Assembly (NCBI RefSeq): GCF_030695035.1
Contig: NZ_JAUYTT010000012.1
Location: 248,001-312,000 of the forward strand
Source: Frigidibacter sp.
Lineage (GTDB): Bacteria > Pseudomonadota > Alphaproteobacteria > Rhodobacterales > Rhodobacteraceae
Length of the DNA stretch: 64,000 nucleotides
Direction: 5' to 3'
The notes beneath the pieces were generated by a model. It did no database searches. It was not told the DNA's origin and was given only the letters and a program-made list of their open reading frames with translations. Both the position numbers and the translations under genes were made by a program. Positions 48,577-57,188 of this stretch are shown piece by piece (the first letter of the stretch is position 1; every line of letters starts with the position of its first letter).

Positions 48577-50106
48577 CTACTCCTCCTCCCGCAGCAACGC
48601 CAGCGGCGCCGGGTTCTGCGGCAGGTCCTCCACCGTCAGCCCGGCCACGGGCCGCGACAGCCGGTTGCGCACCACCCACAGCAGCCGCTTCTCGGCCCGG
48701 GTGATCGCCACATAGGCCAGCCGCTTCCACAGCGGGATCCCCGCCTCCGACCGTCCGGCCCGATAGGCCGCATAGAGGTCCGGCGCAAACACCTGCACGT
48801 TCTCCCATTGCGAGCCCTGCGCCTTGTGGATCGTCACCGCCGCGCCATGCAGGAAGGCCGCCCCCATCCGCGCGGCATAGGGAATGAACGGCTCCTCCTC
48901 ATCCGGCAGCTCGATCTTGATGATCGACGCGGCGGAAACCTGCGGCTCCTCCGCCCCGATCACATGGATGCGGCTGAAGCCCGGCTTCTTGCCCGGCCCC
49001 AGATAGATTACCTGCGCGCCCTTTATGAGGCCCCGCGCCTCGAGGTCGATGCGCTTCTTGCGGTGCTTCAGCGGCAATTCGATCCCGTCGCAGATCAGCG
49101 GCTCCCCCGGCAGCAGCGCATCCATCGGCGCGCCAAAGGCCCCGCGAAACGCCTGGATCAGCCGGATCCGCGTCTGGTTACGCCAGACCAGCACCGGCGA
49201 GCGGGCCATAAGATCGCTCTCTACCCGCTCGGCCCAGACCACGCGGGGGTCGCGCTTCGCCGCCTCCTCCACCATCCGCTCGAACCGCTCGAAGGTCAGG
49301 CTCTCGTCGGCCAGCGCATGGGCAAGGTCCAGGATCGGGTTGTCGCCCTCCTGCCGGTGGATGCGGTGCAGCTCCAGCCGCTGGCCCTCGGGCAGTCGGT
49401 CGAAGGCCATCGCGCCCGACTGGTTCACCGGGGCCAGCTGCGCCGGATCGCCGAACATCACCAGAGTCGGGAAAATCTCTTTCAGGTCATCGAACTGCCG
49501 GTCATCGAGCATCGAGCATTCGTCGATGAGCCCAATGTCCAGGGGATCCTCGCGCCGCTTCCAGCCCAGGATGAAGTCCGATCCGCGCAGGCCCGCACTC
49601 GCCAGCGCCCCCGGCACCGATTTCACCTGCTCATAGAAGGCCTTCGCCCGGTCCAACGCGGTATCGCTCAGCCCCTCGACCACGGGCCGCTCGCCGCCAT
49701 TCGCCAGCCATTCGGCGATGCGCTCATATTCCGGGTCATAGACCGGGGTATAGAGGATGCGGTGAATCGTCGTCGCCGGCACGCCGCGGTTGCGCAACAC
49801 GCTCGCCGCCTTGTTGGTCGGCGCCAGAATCGCCAGCGTGCGCCGGTCCTTGCGGCGCTTGCCCTCGTAATCGCCCGAGATGATGTCGACGCCCGCCTCA
49901 TCCAGCGCCTTGGTCAGCTCCGCCAGCAGCATGGTCTTGCCCGACCCGGCCTTGCCCACCACCGCCATGATGGTGCGCGGCGCGCCCTCTTCCACCCGGT
50001 CGGTGGAGCCACCCACGATATCGACCCCCGCCCCCTCCAGCGCTTCGGCCAGACGGTCCCAGGCTTCGGCCTGATCGGAGGAGAAGGTAAGGGCGGGCAC
50101 GGTCAT
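48577..50106 (-). CDS. RecD-like ATP-dependent DNA helicase
   Basis: The 509-residue superfamily 1 helicase has Walker A GKAGSGKT (51-58), APTNKAASVL (motif Ia), IDECSMLDD (Walker B), FGDPAQLAPV (motif III) and a C-terminal UvrD_C_2 block VTIHKAQGSQWENVQVF plus YVAITRAEKRLLWV. It lacks the N-terminal domains of RecBCD RecD, so it resembles RecD2/Dda-type single helicases acting in repair or replication. It is followed on the left by ynfA in the opposite direction. Confidence 0.9.
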   Translation of the reverse strand: MTVPALTFSSDQAEAWDRLAEALEGAGVDIVGGSTDRVEEGAPRTIMAVVGKAGSGKTMLLAELTKALDEAGVDIISGDYEGKRRKDRRTLAILAPTNKAASVLRNRGVPATTIHRILYTPVYDPEYERIAEWLANGGERPVVEGLSDTALDRAKAFYEQVKSVPGALASAGLRGSDFILGWKRREDPLDIGLIDECSMLDDRQFDDLKEIFPTLVMFGDPAQLAPVNQSGAMAFDRLPEGQRLELHRIHRQEGDNPILDLAHALADESLTFERFERMVEEAAKRDPRVVWAERVESDLMARSPVLVWRNQTRIRLIQAFRGAFGAPMDALLPGEPLICDGIELPLKHRKKRIDLEARGLIKGAQVIYLGPGKKPGFSRIHVIGAEEPQVSAASIIKIELPDEEEPFIPYAARMGAAFLHGAAVTIHKAQGSQWENVQVFAPDLYAAYRAGRSEAGIPLWKRLAYVAITRAEKRLLWVVRNRLSRPVAGLTVEDLPQNPAPLALLREEE

Positions 50107-50187
50107 CGGCGGCGACCCTAGCGAAGGGCGGGGGGGGGCGCCAGAGGCGGCGCGCCCCCAGCCAGACCCGCGCCCTTCCCCCCTCTT

Positions 50188-50248
50188 CTTTGTCCAAATA
50201 TCCCGGGGGGAGCGGCCAAAGGCCGCCGGGGGGCAGCGCCCCCCTCTT
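50188..50248. repeat. GC-rich intergenic repeat, copy 2
   Basis: TTTGTCCAAATATCCCGGGG followed by the hairpin CGGCC-AAA-GGCCG and GGGGGGCAGCGCCCCC matches copy 1 except in the variable first hairpin. It lies between the RecD-like helicase and the AT-rich DUF3644-like gene, close to that gene's stop. Confidence 0.8.
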
Positions 50249-50283
50249 GCCCGGACAAACCAAGCCGCTGACGCTCCGAAAGA

Positions 50284-51489
50284 CTATCGATACTTATTTT
50301 CTTCGGCCTGACAGTAATCGAGGACTTGGTCCACCCATCGATCAAACCATACCCAGTTGCCGTAGTCCCCTACACAGCCATACCCCTTACCCTCCTTACG
50401 AGCATCCAGTGTTTTCCATAGCTGAGTGTGGTGATGGAGCGAGAACTTGGGAAAGCCAGCCTCCTGCACTTTCTGCACCACCTTGGCTGGGGGATACCGA
50501 TTTTTGTTAACCTCTTTGAGGATGATCTTCTCTATCTCGCCAGCTTCAGCACTGCCAGAGGAGACGATTTGAACAGCCACATCCGCGGCGCCTGCCTTCT
50601 TGGCAGTCATTGGCACGAACCCGTAGGTCATGCGATAGGCAGGGTCCTTTAGCTGCTCCTCAGTGAGGCCATGCTCGAAGGCATCTATTACCGCCTCGAC
50701 ATGCTTTGGTAACCCCGAGGCCTTCTTCAGGGCAGAGCGCTGTTCGGATCCGAACGACACGAACTGCAACGCGAGGGGCAAACGCCGCTCTAGGCCATAC
50801 TGAATGCCGAACTCCTTTTTCATTGCCTCATTGAAATTCAAGGCGCACGATTGGAGCTTTGCTCCGAGCGCGTCATCGATCCGACTCGTAGAGCGATGCT
50901 CAATCTCATGACGGATTTCGATCAGGAACTCGAGGTTCGTCCTTGCACCTTCAGTCAAGGGACACTTCGCCTGCTTCAGGCAGTGGCCCAGCTCCCAATA
51001 CTTATCAGCGCCCTCCTTCGTTTTCTGGCCTGAGTATCTATAGTCGACGCCTTCTCGCCTGAACCAAGCGTGCAGCAAATAGGTCCACGCAATGATTGCC
51101 GTGACAATGAACAGTTCCGCACGGAAAGTAAGGCCCGCTGAGTTGAAGGTTTGTACCGCTGCGATCATGGCTTCTCTCGCCTTGATAAGCAGTTCATCTC
51201 CGCGAACACTCAGGCCAGTGTCATGATCGATGTCTGGCCACGTCGATAGGAAGGTATCGAGATCATCATCGCTGGCGGCCTTGATCGCTTTGTGCTTTGC
51301 CTCTATCCTTATCTCCCCGATCAGGCGATGGTTCACTGATCGGGTCGGTCGAGTAAAATATGCAAGTATATCTTGATCGTTGGTGAACGGAGCACCACGC
51401 GCAATCATGGCCTTCACAATTGCGACTTCCCAATTCTCGAGCGTGTTTCCGCGACGCCGTGTCTTCTTCTTAATCTCTTCTTGCGCCAT
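50284..51489 (-). CDS. HTH plus DUF3644/HEPN-like protein, AT-rich accessory gene
   Basis: The 401-residue product has three parts. Residues 15-62 (TLENWEVAIVKAMIARG..., ILAYFTRPTRSVNHRLIGEIR) look like a small DNA-binding domain. Residues 100-230 resemble DUF3644 (TFRAELFIVTAIIAWTYLLHAWF, then EIRHEIEHRS). The C-terminus may be a winged helix. The stretch Arg193-x4-His198 fits the RxxxxH catalytic motif of HEPN ribonucleases. Codon use and base composition are AT-richer than the flanks, so it was probably acquired. A toxin or phage-defence role is inferred. ATG 51489 has a GAGAGGGG ribosome-binding site. Confidence 0.72.
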   Translation of the reverse strand: MAQEEIKKKTRRRGNTLENWEVAIVKAMIARGAPFTNDQDILAYFTRPTRSVNHRLIGEIRIEAKHKAIKAASDDDLDTFLSTWPDIDHDTGLSVRGDELLIKAREAMIAAVQTFNSAGLTFRAELFIVTAIIAWTYLLHAWFRREGVDYRYSGQKTKEGADKYWELGHCLKQAKCPLTEGARTNLEFLIEIRHEIEHRSTSRIDDALGAKLQSCALNFNEAMKKEFGIQYGLERRLPLALQFVSFGSEQRSALKKASGLPKHVEAVIDAFEHGLTEEQLKDPAYRMTYGFVPMTAKKAGAADVAVQIVSSGSAEAGEIEKIILKEVNKNRYPPAKVVQKVQEAGFPKFSLHHHTQLWKTLDARKEGKGYGCVGDYGNWVWFDRWVDQVLDYCQAEENKYR

Positions 51490-51580
51490 ACGCAGCCCCT
51501 CTCAAAATAATAAAGCGACAGATTACTAGGAAAGAAAAGCTCTATCAGCGCAACAGATTAATTTGCATCGAGTCACACAG

Positions 51581-51609
51581 AAACGCCCGCCCCTCCCCGG
51601 GACGGGCGC
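51581..51609 (-). terminator. hairpin terminator of ccr
   Basis: A GC-rich hairpin (CGCCCG 51583-51588 with CGGGCG 51602-51607, extended by a bulged CCC/GGG stem) lies 22 nt after the ccr stop and is followed leftward by TTTCT. The stem is imperfect and the T run short. Confidence 0.5.
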
Positions 51610-51630
51610 TCCACACTCCCTACCGCTGCC

Positions 51631-52923
51631 TTACGCCAGACGCCCCGCCTCCAGCGCATCCTCGAAGGTCCGCAGCCCGGCGCGCGGGCTCTGCACCAGC
51701 ACCGCCATGTTCCCCGGCTTGTGCTGGTTGCGCAGCATCTTCATATGCGCGCCCGGGATCTCGTCCCAGGGGAACACTTCGGACATGCACGGATCCAGCC
51801 GCCGCTCCAGCATCAGCTTGTTCGCCGCCGCCGCCTGCTTGAGGTTGGCGAAGTGGCTGCCCTGCACCCGCTTCTGATGCATCCACAGATAGCGCACGTC
51901 GAAGGTCAGGTTGAACCCGGTCGTGCCGGCGCAGATCACCACCATGCCGCCGCGCTTCACCACGAAGACCGACACCGGGAAGGTCGCCTCGCCCGGATGC
52001 TCGAACACCATGTCGACATTGTTGCCCTTGCCGGTGATCTCCCAGATCGCCGCCCCGAACTTGCGCGCCTCCTTGAACCAGGTCGCATATTCCGGCGTGC
52101 CGACCTTGGGCATCTGGCCCCAGCAGGTGAAATCCTTGCGGTTGATCACGCCCTTGGCGCCAAGGCCCATGACGAACTCGCGCTTGTCCTCCTCGGAAAT
52201 CACGCCGATCGCATTCGCCCCTGCCGCATTGATCAGCTGGATCGCATAGGAGCCAAGCCCCCCCGACGCGCCCCAGACCAGCACATTGTCGCCGGGCTTG
52301 AGGATATGCGGGCGGTGCCCGAACAGCATCCGGTAGGCGGTGGCCAGCGTCAGCGTATAGCAGGCGCTCTCCTCCCAGGTCAGGTGCCGCGGGCGGTGCA
52401 TCAGTTGCTGCGCCTGCACACGGGTGAACTGCGCGAAGCTGCCGTCCGGCGTCTCATAGCCCCAGATCCGCTGGCTGGGCGAGAACATCGGATCCCCCCC
52501 GTTGCACTCTTCATCGTCGCCATCGTCCTGGTTGCAGTGGATGACGACCTCATCCCCCACCTTCCAGCGCTTCACCTTGTCGCCGACCTTCCACACGATG
52601 CCCGAGGCATCGGACCCGGCAATGTGATAGGGTGCCTTGTGGCCGTCGAACGGGCTGATCGGAATGCCAAGACCGGCCCAGATTCCGTTGTAATTGACGC
52701 CCGCGGCCATCACCAGAACCAGCACCTCGTGGCTGTCGATCTCGGGCGTGTCCACCACCTCGACCAGCATCGATTTGTCCGGCTCGCCATGCCGCTCGCG
52801 CCGGATCGCCCAGGCATACATCTGCTTGGGCACATGCCCCAGCGGAGGCATCTCGCCGATCTCGTAAAGGTCCTTCTCGGGCGCGTCATAGGGCGCAATC
52901 TCGGTCTGGGTATCAAGAGCCAT
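51631..52923 (-). CDS. ccr: crotonyl-CoA carboxylase/reductase
   Basis: The 430-residue medium-chain dehydrogenase-type enzyme reductively carboxylates crotonyl-CoA to ethylmalonyl-CoA with NADPH and CO2. This is the key step of the ethylmalonyl-CoA pathway for acetate and C1 growth. Visible are MALDTQTEIAPYDAPEKDLYEIGEMPPLGHVP-type start (first 20 residues diagnostic), GVNYNGIWAGLG, the NADPH loop GASGGLGSYAIQ, and NLKQAAAANKLM. ATG 52923 gives the normal length; an upstream in-frame start is not used. The downstream partner enzyme ecm lies 729 nt to the right in the opposite direction. Confidence 0.97.
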   Translation of the reverse strand: MALDTQTEIAPYDAPEKDLYEIGEMPPLGHVPKQMYAWAIRRERHGEPDKSMLVEVVDTPEIDSHEVLVLVMAAGVNYNGIWAGLGIPISPFDGHKAPYHIAGSDASGIVWKVGDKVKRWKVGDEVVIHCNQDDGDDEECNGGDPMFSPSQRIWGYETPDGSFAQFTRVQAQQLMHRPRHLTWEESACYTLTLATAYRMLFGHRPHILKPGDNVLVWGASGGLGSYAIQLINAAGANAIGVISEEDKREFVMGLGAKGVINRKDFTCWGQMPKVGTPEYATWFKEARKFGAAIWEITGKGNNVDMVFEHPGEATFPVSVFVVKRGGMVVICAGTTGFNLTFDVRYLWMHQKRVQGSHFANLKQAAAANKLMLERRLDPCMSEVFPWDEIPGAHMKMLRNQHKPGNMAVLVQSPRAGLRTFEDALEAGRLA

Positions 52924-53091
52924 GACAGTACTCCTTGGCCGAAACAGGTGTGCCGCAGCGCAGAATCGCGCGGCCTCATGCAGCAGGAAATACGTTTGGC
53001 CGCGCAACAATGCAATATGGAACGTTACGTTTTTGTAATTTTATGACCATCAGGCCGGGCCCCACGCCCGGCCCGTGGCCCCCGCAACCCC

Positions 53092-53424
53092 TCAGTTATA
53101 GGTGAACGTCCCCACCTCGCAGACGTTGACATCGCCCTTCATCAGCTCGTCACCATCGTCGAAAATCGCCAGAAGGTCATATTTGCAATAGCCGGTGCCA
53201 TCATCGATGTTGATCATCACCGACGATCCCGAGGGCAGCACATCCGGCCCGAGGATGTCCTCCTGCCAGTCGCTGGTGCCGGTGTTGGAGGCATAGAACT
53301 CCACGATCGTGTAGCCGGTGTTGTTGACGATCTGCACGCGGCGATCGAGCGCGGCGGCAGGGAAGGCAGAGGCCGCGCAGAACGCGCCGGCAATCGTAAG
53401 GGACAGCAAAGACCGAGAAAGCAT
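53092..53424 (-). CDS. small secreted hypothetical protein between ccr and ecm
   Basis: The 110-residue product has a signal peptide (SLLSLTIAGAFCAASAFPAAA) and a short mature domain (RRVQIVNNTGYTIVEFYASNTG, then INIDDGTGYCKYDLLAIFDDGDEL, VNVCEVGTF). The two Cys may form a disulfide. Acidic DDGTG/FDDGDE segments could bind a cation. No function is known. It lies 168 nt upstream of ccr on the same strand and is divergent from ecm. Confidence 0.78.
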   Translation of the reverse strand: MLSRSLLSLTIAGAFCAASAFPAAALDRRVQIVNNTGYTIVEFYASNTGTSDWQEDILGPDVLPSGSSVMINIDDGTGYCKYDLLAIFDDGDELMKGDVNVCEVGTFTYN

Positions 53425-53516
53425 GAAAGAACCTGTTGGTTACAAGACCGACGCCAAATCCCGCCGGCATCACCAGACTGTGATCGGCCTTTGGCGCTTT
53501 GCAACCAAAATCCCCA

Positions 53517-53551
53517 GCCGCAGCGCGGCGCCGCCCTGCCGCAGCGCGGCG
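53517..53551 (+). repeat. 14-bp direct repeat with 21-bp period upstream of ecm
   Basis: GCCGCAGCGCGGCG occurs at 53517-53530 and again at 53538-53551, exactly two helical turns apart and ending 2 nt before the ecm -35 box. This is the layout of a regulator binding as tandem dimers on one DNA face. The regulator is unknown. Confidence 0.7.
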
Positions 53552-53553
53552 AA

Positions 53554-53583
53554 TTGACAGCGACACATTCTTTCGCCTATCAC
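53554..53583 (+). promoter_or_regulatory. promoter of ecm
   Basis: A perfect TTGACA (53554-53559) and TATCAC (53578-53583) are separated by 18 nt, 68 nt before the ecm start. The direct repeat lies directly upstream. A TTTGCAA element is at 53498-53504, resembling sites of short-chain acyl-CoA regulators. Confidence 0.55.
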
Positions 53584-53651
53584 CATTTTCAGCGCAACTA
53601 TCTTGCCAGGCCACCCAGCTTGGATTCCCCGCCCCGGATTCGGAGAGCAGC

Positions 53652-55622
53652 ATGACCGACACCGCCCTTCCCCGCGACAAGCCCTGGCTGTTCCGCACCT
53701 ATGCCGGCCATTCCACCGCCACCAAGTCCAACGCGCTCTACCGCGCCAACCTTGCCAAGGGGCAGACCGGCCTGTCGGTCGCCTTCGATCTGCCCACCCA
53801 GACCGGCTATGACAGCGATCACGAACTGGCGCGGGGCGAGGTCGGCAAGGTCGGCGTGCCGGTGGCGCATCTGGGCGACATGCGGGCGCTGTTCGCCGAT
53901 ATCCCGCTCGACAAGATGAACACCTCGATGACCATCAACGCCACCGCGCCCTGGCTCCTGTCGCTCTATATCGCGGTAGCCGAGGAGCAAGACGCCGATG
54001 TCTCTGCCCTGCAGGGCACCGTGCAGAATGACCTCGTGAAGGAATACCTCAGCCGCGGCACCTATATCTGCCCGCCCAAGCCCAGCCTGGCGATGATCAC
54101 CGATGTCGCCGCCTATACCGCCGTGCATCTGCCCAAATGGAACCCGATGAACGTGTGTTCCTACCACCTGCAAGAGGCCGGCGCGACGCCCGAGCAGGAG
54201 CTGGCCTTTGCCCTCGCAACCGGCGTGGCGGTGCTGGACGATCTGAAGGGCAAGGTGCCCGAGGCGGAGTTTCCGGCCATGGTCGGCCGCATCAGCTTTT
54301 TCGTGAATGCCGGCATCCGCTTCGTCACCGAACTGTGCAAGATGCGCGCCTTCACCGAGCTCTGGGATGAGATCTGCCTGACCCGCTATGGCATCGAGGA
54401 TGAGAAATTCCGCCGCTTCCGCTATGGCGTGCAGGTCAACAGCCTCGGCCTGACCGAGCAGCAACCCGAAAACAACGTCTACCGGATCCTGATCGAGATG
54501 CTGGCGGTGACGCTGTCAAAGAACGCCCGCGCCCGCGCCGTGCAGTTGCCCGCCTGGAACGAGGCGCTTGGCCTGCCCCGCCCCTGGGACCAGCAATGGT
54601 CGCTCAGGATGCAACAGATCCTGGCCTATGAAACCGACCTTCTGGAATATGGGGACCTCTTCGACGGCAACCCGGTGATCGCGGCACGGGTCGAGGCGCT
54701 GAAGGACGGCGCCCGCGCCGAACTCGCGACGCTCGATGCCATGGGCGGCGCCATTGCCGCCATCGACTACATGAAGGCGCGGCTGGTCGAATCGAACGCC
54801 TCCCGCATCGGCCGGGTGGAGACGGGCGAGACCGTCGTGGTCGGCGTCAACCGCTGGCAGCAGGGCGAGCCCTCGCCGCTGGTCGACAGCGAAGGCGGGA
54901 TCATGACGGTGGACCCGGCGGTGGAGCAGGATCAGGTCAATCGGCTGGCAGAGTGGCGCGCGGCCCGCGACGGCGCGGCGGTGGCGGCAGCACTGGCCGA
55001 CCTGCGCGCAGCGGCCAGCGCCGGGCAGAACATCATGCCGGCCTCGGTCGCCGCCGCCAAGGCCGGCGCCACCACCGGCGAATGGGCCGGCGTGATGCGG
55101 CAGGTGCATGGCGAGTATCGCGGCCCGACCGGCGTGTCGCGCAGCCCGTCGAACCGCACCGAAGGGCTGGAGCCGATCCGCGAGGCCGTCGATGCAGTCT
55201 CCTCGAAGCTCGGCCGCCGGCTGACCTTCCTGGTCGGCAAGCCGGGCCTTGATGGCCATTCCAACGGCGCCGAACAGATCGCCTTCCGCGCCCGCGATTG
55301 CGGGATGGAGATCAGCTATGACGGCATCCGCCTGACCCCTGCGCAGATCGTGGAAGCGGCGGTGGAACGGCAGGCGCATGTGGTGGGCCTGTCGATCCTG
55401 TCCGGAAGCCACCTGCCGCTGATCGCCGAAGTGCTGGAGCGGATGCAGGCGGCGGGCCTTGGCCATGTGCCGCTGGTCGTGGGCGGGATCATCCCGGATG
55501 AGGATGCGGCCGCCCTGCTCGCGCAGGGCGTGGCCCGGGTCTACACGCCGAAGGATTTCGAGCTGAACCGGATCATGATGGATATTGTGGCGCTGGCGGA
55601 GCCATCAGCCGCCGCAGCGTAG
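53652..55622 (+). CDS. ecm: ethylmalonyl-CoA mutase (adenosylcobalamin dependent)
   Basis: The 656-residue enzyme converts ethylmalonyl-CoA to methylsuccinyl-CoA. It has the mutase barrel (RTYAGHSTATKSNALYRANLAKGQTGLSVAFDLPTQTGYDSDH, family core) and a C-terminal B12-binding domain with DGHSNG (534-539) followed by LSILSGSHLPL and VVGGIIPDEDA. It is a single-chain protein unlike heterodimeric methylmalonyl-CoA mutases. Together with ccr it makes the diagnostic pair of the ethylmalonyl-CoA pathway. ATG 53652 has a CGGAGAG site. The long open frame upstream (from 53499) covers the promoter. Confidence 0.95.
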   Translation: MTDTALPRDKPWLFRTYAGHSTATKSNALYRANLAKGQTGLSVAFDLPTQTGYDSDHELARGEVGKVGVPVAHLGDMRALFADIPLDKMNTSMTINATAPWLLSLYIAVAEEQDADVSALQGTVQNDLVKEYLSRGTYICPPKPSLAMITDVAAYTAVHLPKWNPMNVCSYHLQEAGATPEQELAFALATGVAVLDDLKGKVPEAEFPAMVGRISFFVNAGIRFVTELCKMRAFTELWDEICLTRYGIEDEKFRRFRYGVQVNSLGLTEQQPENNVYRILIEMLAVTLSKNARARAVQLPAWNEALGLPRPWDQQWSLRMQQILAYETDLLEYGDLFDGNPVIAARVEALKDGARAELATLDAMGGAIAAIDYMKARLVESNASRIGRVETGETVVVGVNRWQQGEPSPLVDSEGGIMTVDPAVEQDQVNRLAEWRAARDGAAVAAALADLRAAASAGQNIMPASVAAAKAGATTGEWAGVMRQVHGEYRGPTGVSRSPSNRTEGLEPIREAVDAVSSKLGRRLTFLVGKPGLDGHSNGAEQIAFRARDCGMEISYDGIRLTPAQIVEAAVERQAHVVGLSILSGSHLPLIAEVLERMQAAGLGHVPLVVGGIIPDEDAAALLAQGVARVYTPKDFELNRIMMDIVALAEPSAAAA

Positions 55623-55627
55623 CGCCC

Positions 55628-55692
55628 TTGGCCGGCCGCCGGGGGCCGTCTGCCCCCGGACCCCCGAGGATATTTGGAAAAAAGCAAGGGGG
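55628..55692. repeat. GC-rich intergenic repeat, divergent inverted copy 3
   Basis: Right after ecm, GGCCGGCCGCCGGGGGCCGTCTGCCCCCGG is followed by ACCCCCGAGGATATTTGGAAAAAAGCAAGG. This is related to copies 1 and 2 in reverse orientation (CCAAATATCC reads on the other strand). It may also work as the ecm terminator. Confidence 0.6.
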
Positions 55693-55717
55693 GGGGGCGG
55701 AGTGCCTGAGAGTTTCG

Positions 55718-55740
55718 CTATACATATGATATATGTATAG
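55718..55740. promoter_or_regulatory. 10-bp AT-rich inverted repeat upstream of aroA
   Basis: CTATACATAT (55718-55727), spacer GAT, and ATATGTATAG (55731-55740) form a perfect inverted repeat 87 nt before the aroA start. Such AT content is exceptional in this genome, pointing to a protein-binding operator or a promoter with symmetric -10 boxes. Confidence 0.6.
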
Positions 55741-55827
55741 GTTCTGTATGGCTTCCATATGCCGCGATGGACGGGGCTTGCCGCTTGCGGTATCACCCCG
55801 GGCGCAGACCTGCCAAGGAGCCCGCCC

Positions 55828-57174
55828 ATGTCCGGCCACGCCGCCCCGATCCCGATGACCGCCCGCAGATCCGGCCCGCTGACCGGCACCGCCGAAGTGC
55901 CCGGCGACAAGTCGATCAGCCACAGGGCATTGATTCTGGGCGCTTTGTCGGTGGGCGAGACGGTGGTGACCGGCCTTCTGGAAGGCCAGGACGTGCTCGA
56001 CACAGCCAGTGCCATGCGCGCCTTCGGGGCCGAGGTGGTGCGGCATGGCGAGGGCCACTGGACCGTCAACGGCGTCGGCGTCGGCGGCTTCGCGGAACCC
56101 CTTGATATCATTGACTGCGGCAACTCCGGCACCGGCGTTCGGCTGATCATGGGCTGCATGGCGACAACTCCGATGACGGTGACCTTCACCGGCGACGCCA
56201 GCTTGCGCAAACGGCCGATGGCGCGGGTGACGGACCCTCTTTCACTCTTCGGAACAAAGGCTTACGGACGCTCAGGTGGCCGCCTGCCGATGACGGTGGT
56301 AGGCGCCGCCGATCCGGTACCGGTGCGCTACCGCGTGCCGGTCCCCTCGGCGCAGGTGAAGTCGGCGGTGCTGCTGGCGGGGCTGAATGCGCCGGGCGAG
56401 ACGGTGGTGATCGAGGCGGAACCCACCCGCGACCATTCTGAGAGGATGCTCAAGGGCTTCGGGGCCGATCTTCATGTAGAGGACACGGCCGAGGGTCGGG
56501 TGATCACCCTTGTCGGCCAGCCGGAACTGCGCGCCCAGACCGTTGCGGTGCCGCGCGATCCCTCCTCGGCGGCCTTCCCGGTTTGCGCGGCGCTGATTGT
56601 GGAGAATTCCGACATTCTGGTGCCTGGTGTCAGCCAGAACCTGACCCGGAATGGTCTTTATACGACATTGGTGGAGATGGGCGCCGATATCGAGTTCGGC
56701 AATCCGCGCGAAGAGGGCGGCGAGCCGGTGGCGGACCTGCGCGTGCGCTTTTCGGCCCTGACCGGGATCGAGGTTCCAGCGGAGCGGGCGGCCAGCATGA
56801 TCGACGAGTTTCCGGTGCTGTCGGTGGTTGCCGCCTTTGCGGAAGGCACGACAATCATGCGCGGAGTCAAGGAGTTGCGCGTCAAGGAGAGCGACCGCAT
56901 CGACGCGATGGCGCGGGGGCTGGAGGCCTGCGGCGTGCGGATCGAGGAGGATGAGGACACGCTGATCGTGCATGGCATGGGCCCCGGCGGCGTGCCCGGC
57001 GGCGCGACCTGCGCGACGCATATCGACCACCGGATTGCGATGAGCTTCCTTGTGCTGGGGCTCGCCAGCCGCAAGCCGGTGCGCGTGGATGATGCCAGCC
57101 CGATTGCCACCTCGTTCCCCGCCTTCGAGACCCTGATGGCGGACCTCGGCGCCCGCATCGAGCGCAGCAACTAG
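55828..57174 (+). CDS. aroA: 3-phosphoshikimate 1-carboxyvinyltransferase (EPSP synthase, class II)
   Basis: The 448-residue enzyme joins PEP to shikimate 3-phosphate on the way to chorismate. Motifs are GDKSISHR (26-33), [12 protein letters not shown] (98 on), [26 protein letters not shown] and [15 protein letters not shown] and RDHSE place it with class II enzymes of the Agrobacterium CP4 type, but residue 101 is Gly, not the Ala found in CP4. ATG 55828 has an AAGGAG site; an earlier start at 55759 lacks one. An AT-rich inverted repeat lies upstream. cmk follows by 14 nt. Confidence 0.97.
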   Translation: MSGHAAPIPMTARRSGPLTGTAEVPGDKSISHRALILGALSVGETVVTGLLEGQDVLDTASAMRAFGAEVVRHGEGHWTVNGVGVGGFAEPLDIIDCGNSGTGVRLIMGCMATTPMTVTFTGDASLRKRPMARVTDPLSLFGTKAYGRSGGRLPMTVVGAADPVPVRYRVPVPSAQVKSAVLLAGLNAPGETVVIEAEPTRDHSERMLKGFGADLHVEDTAEGRVITLVGQPELRAQTVAVPRDPSSAAFPVCAALIVENSDILVPGVSQNLTRNGLYTTLVEMGADIEFGNPREEGGEPVADLRVRFSALTGIEVPAERAASMIDEFPVLSVVAAFAEGTTIMRGVKELRVKESDRIDAMARGLEACGVRIEEDEDTLIVHGMGPGGVPGGATCATHIDHRIAMSFLVLGLASRKPVRVDDASPIATSFPAFETLMADLGARIERSN

Positions 57175-57188
57175 ACCGCGGGGGCCGC

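Noticed and set aside
53054..53072. Hairpin GCCGGGC-N5-GCCCGGC after the small secreted gene as a terminator
   Set aside because: No T tract follows in the leftward direction, so termination is not supported.
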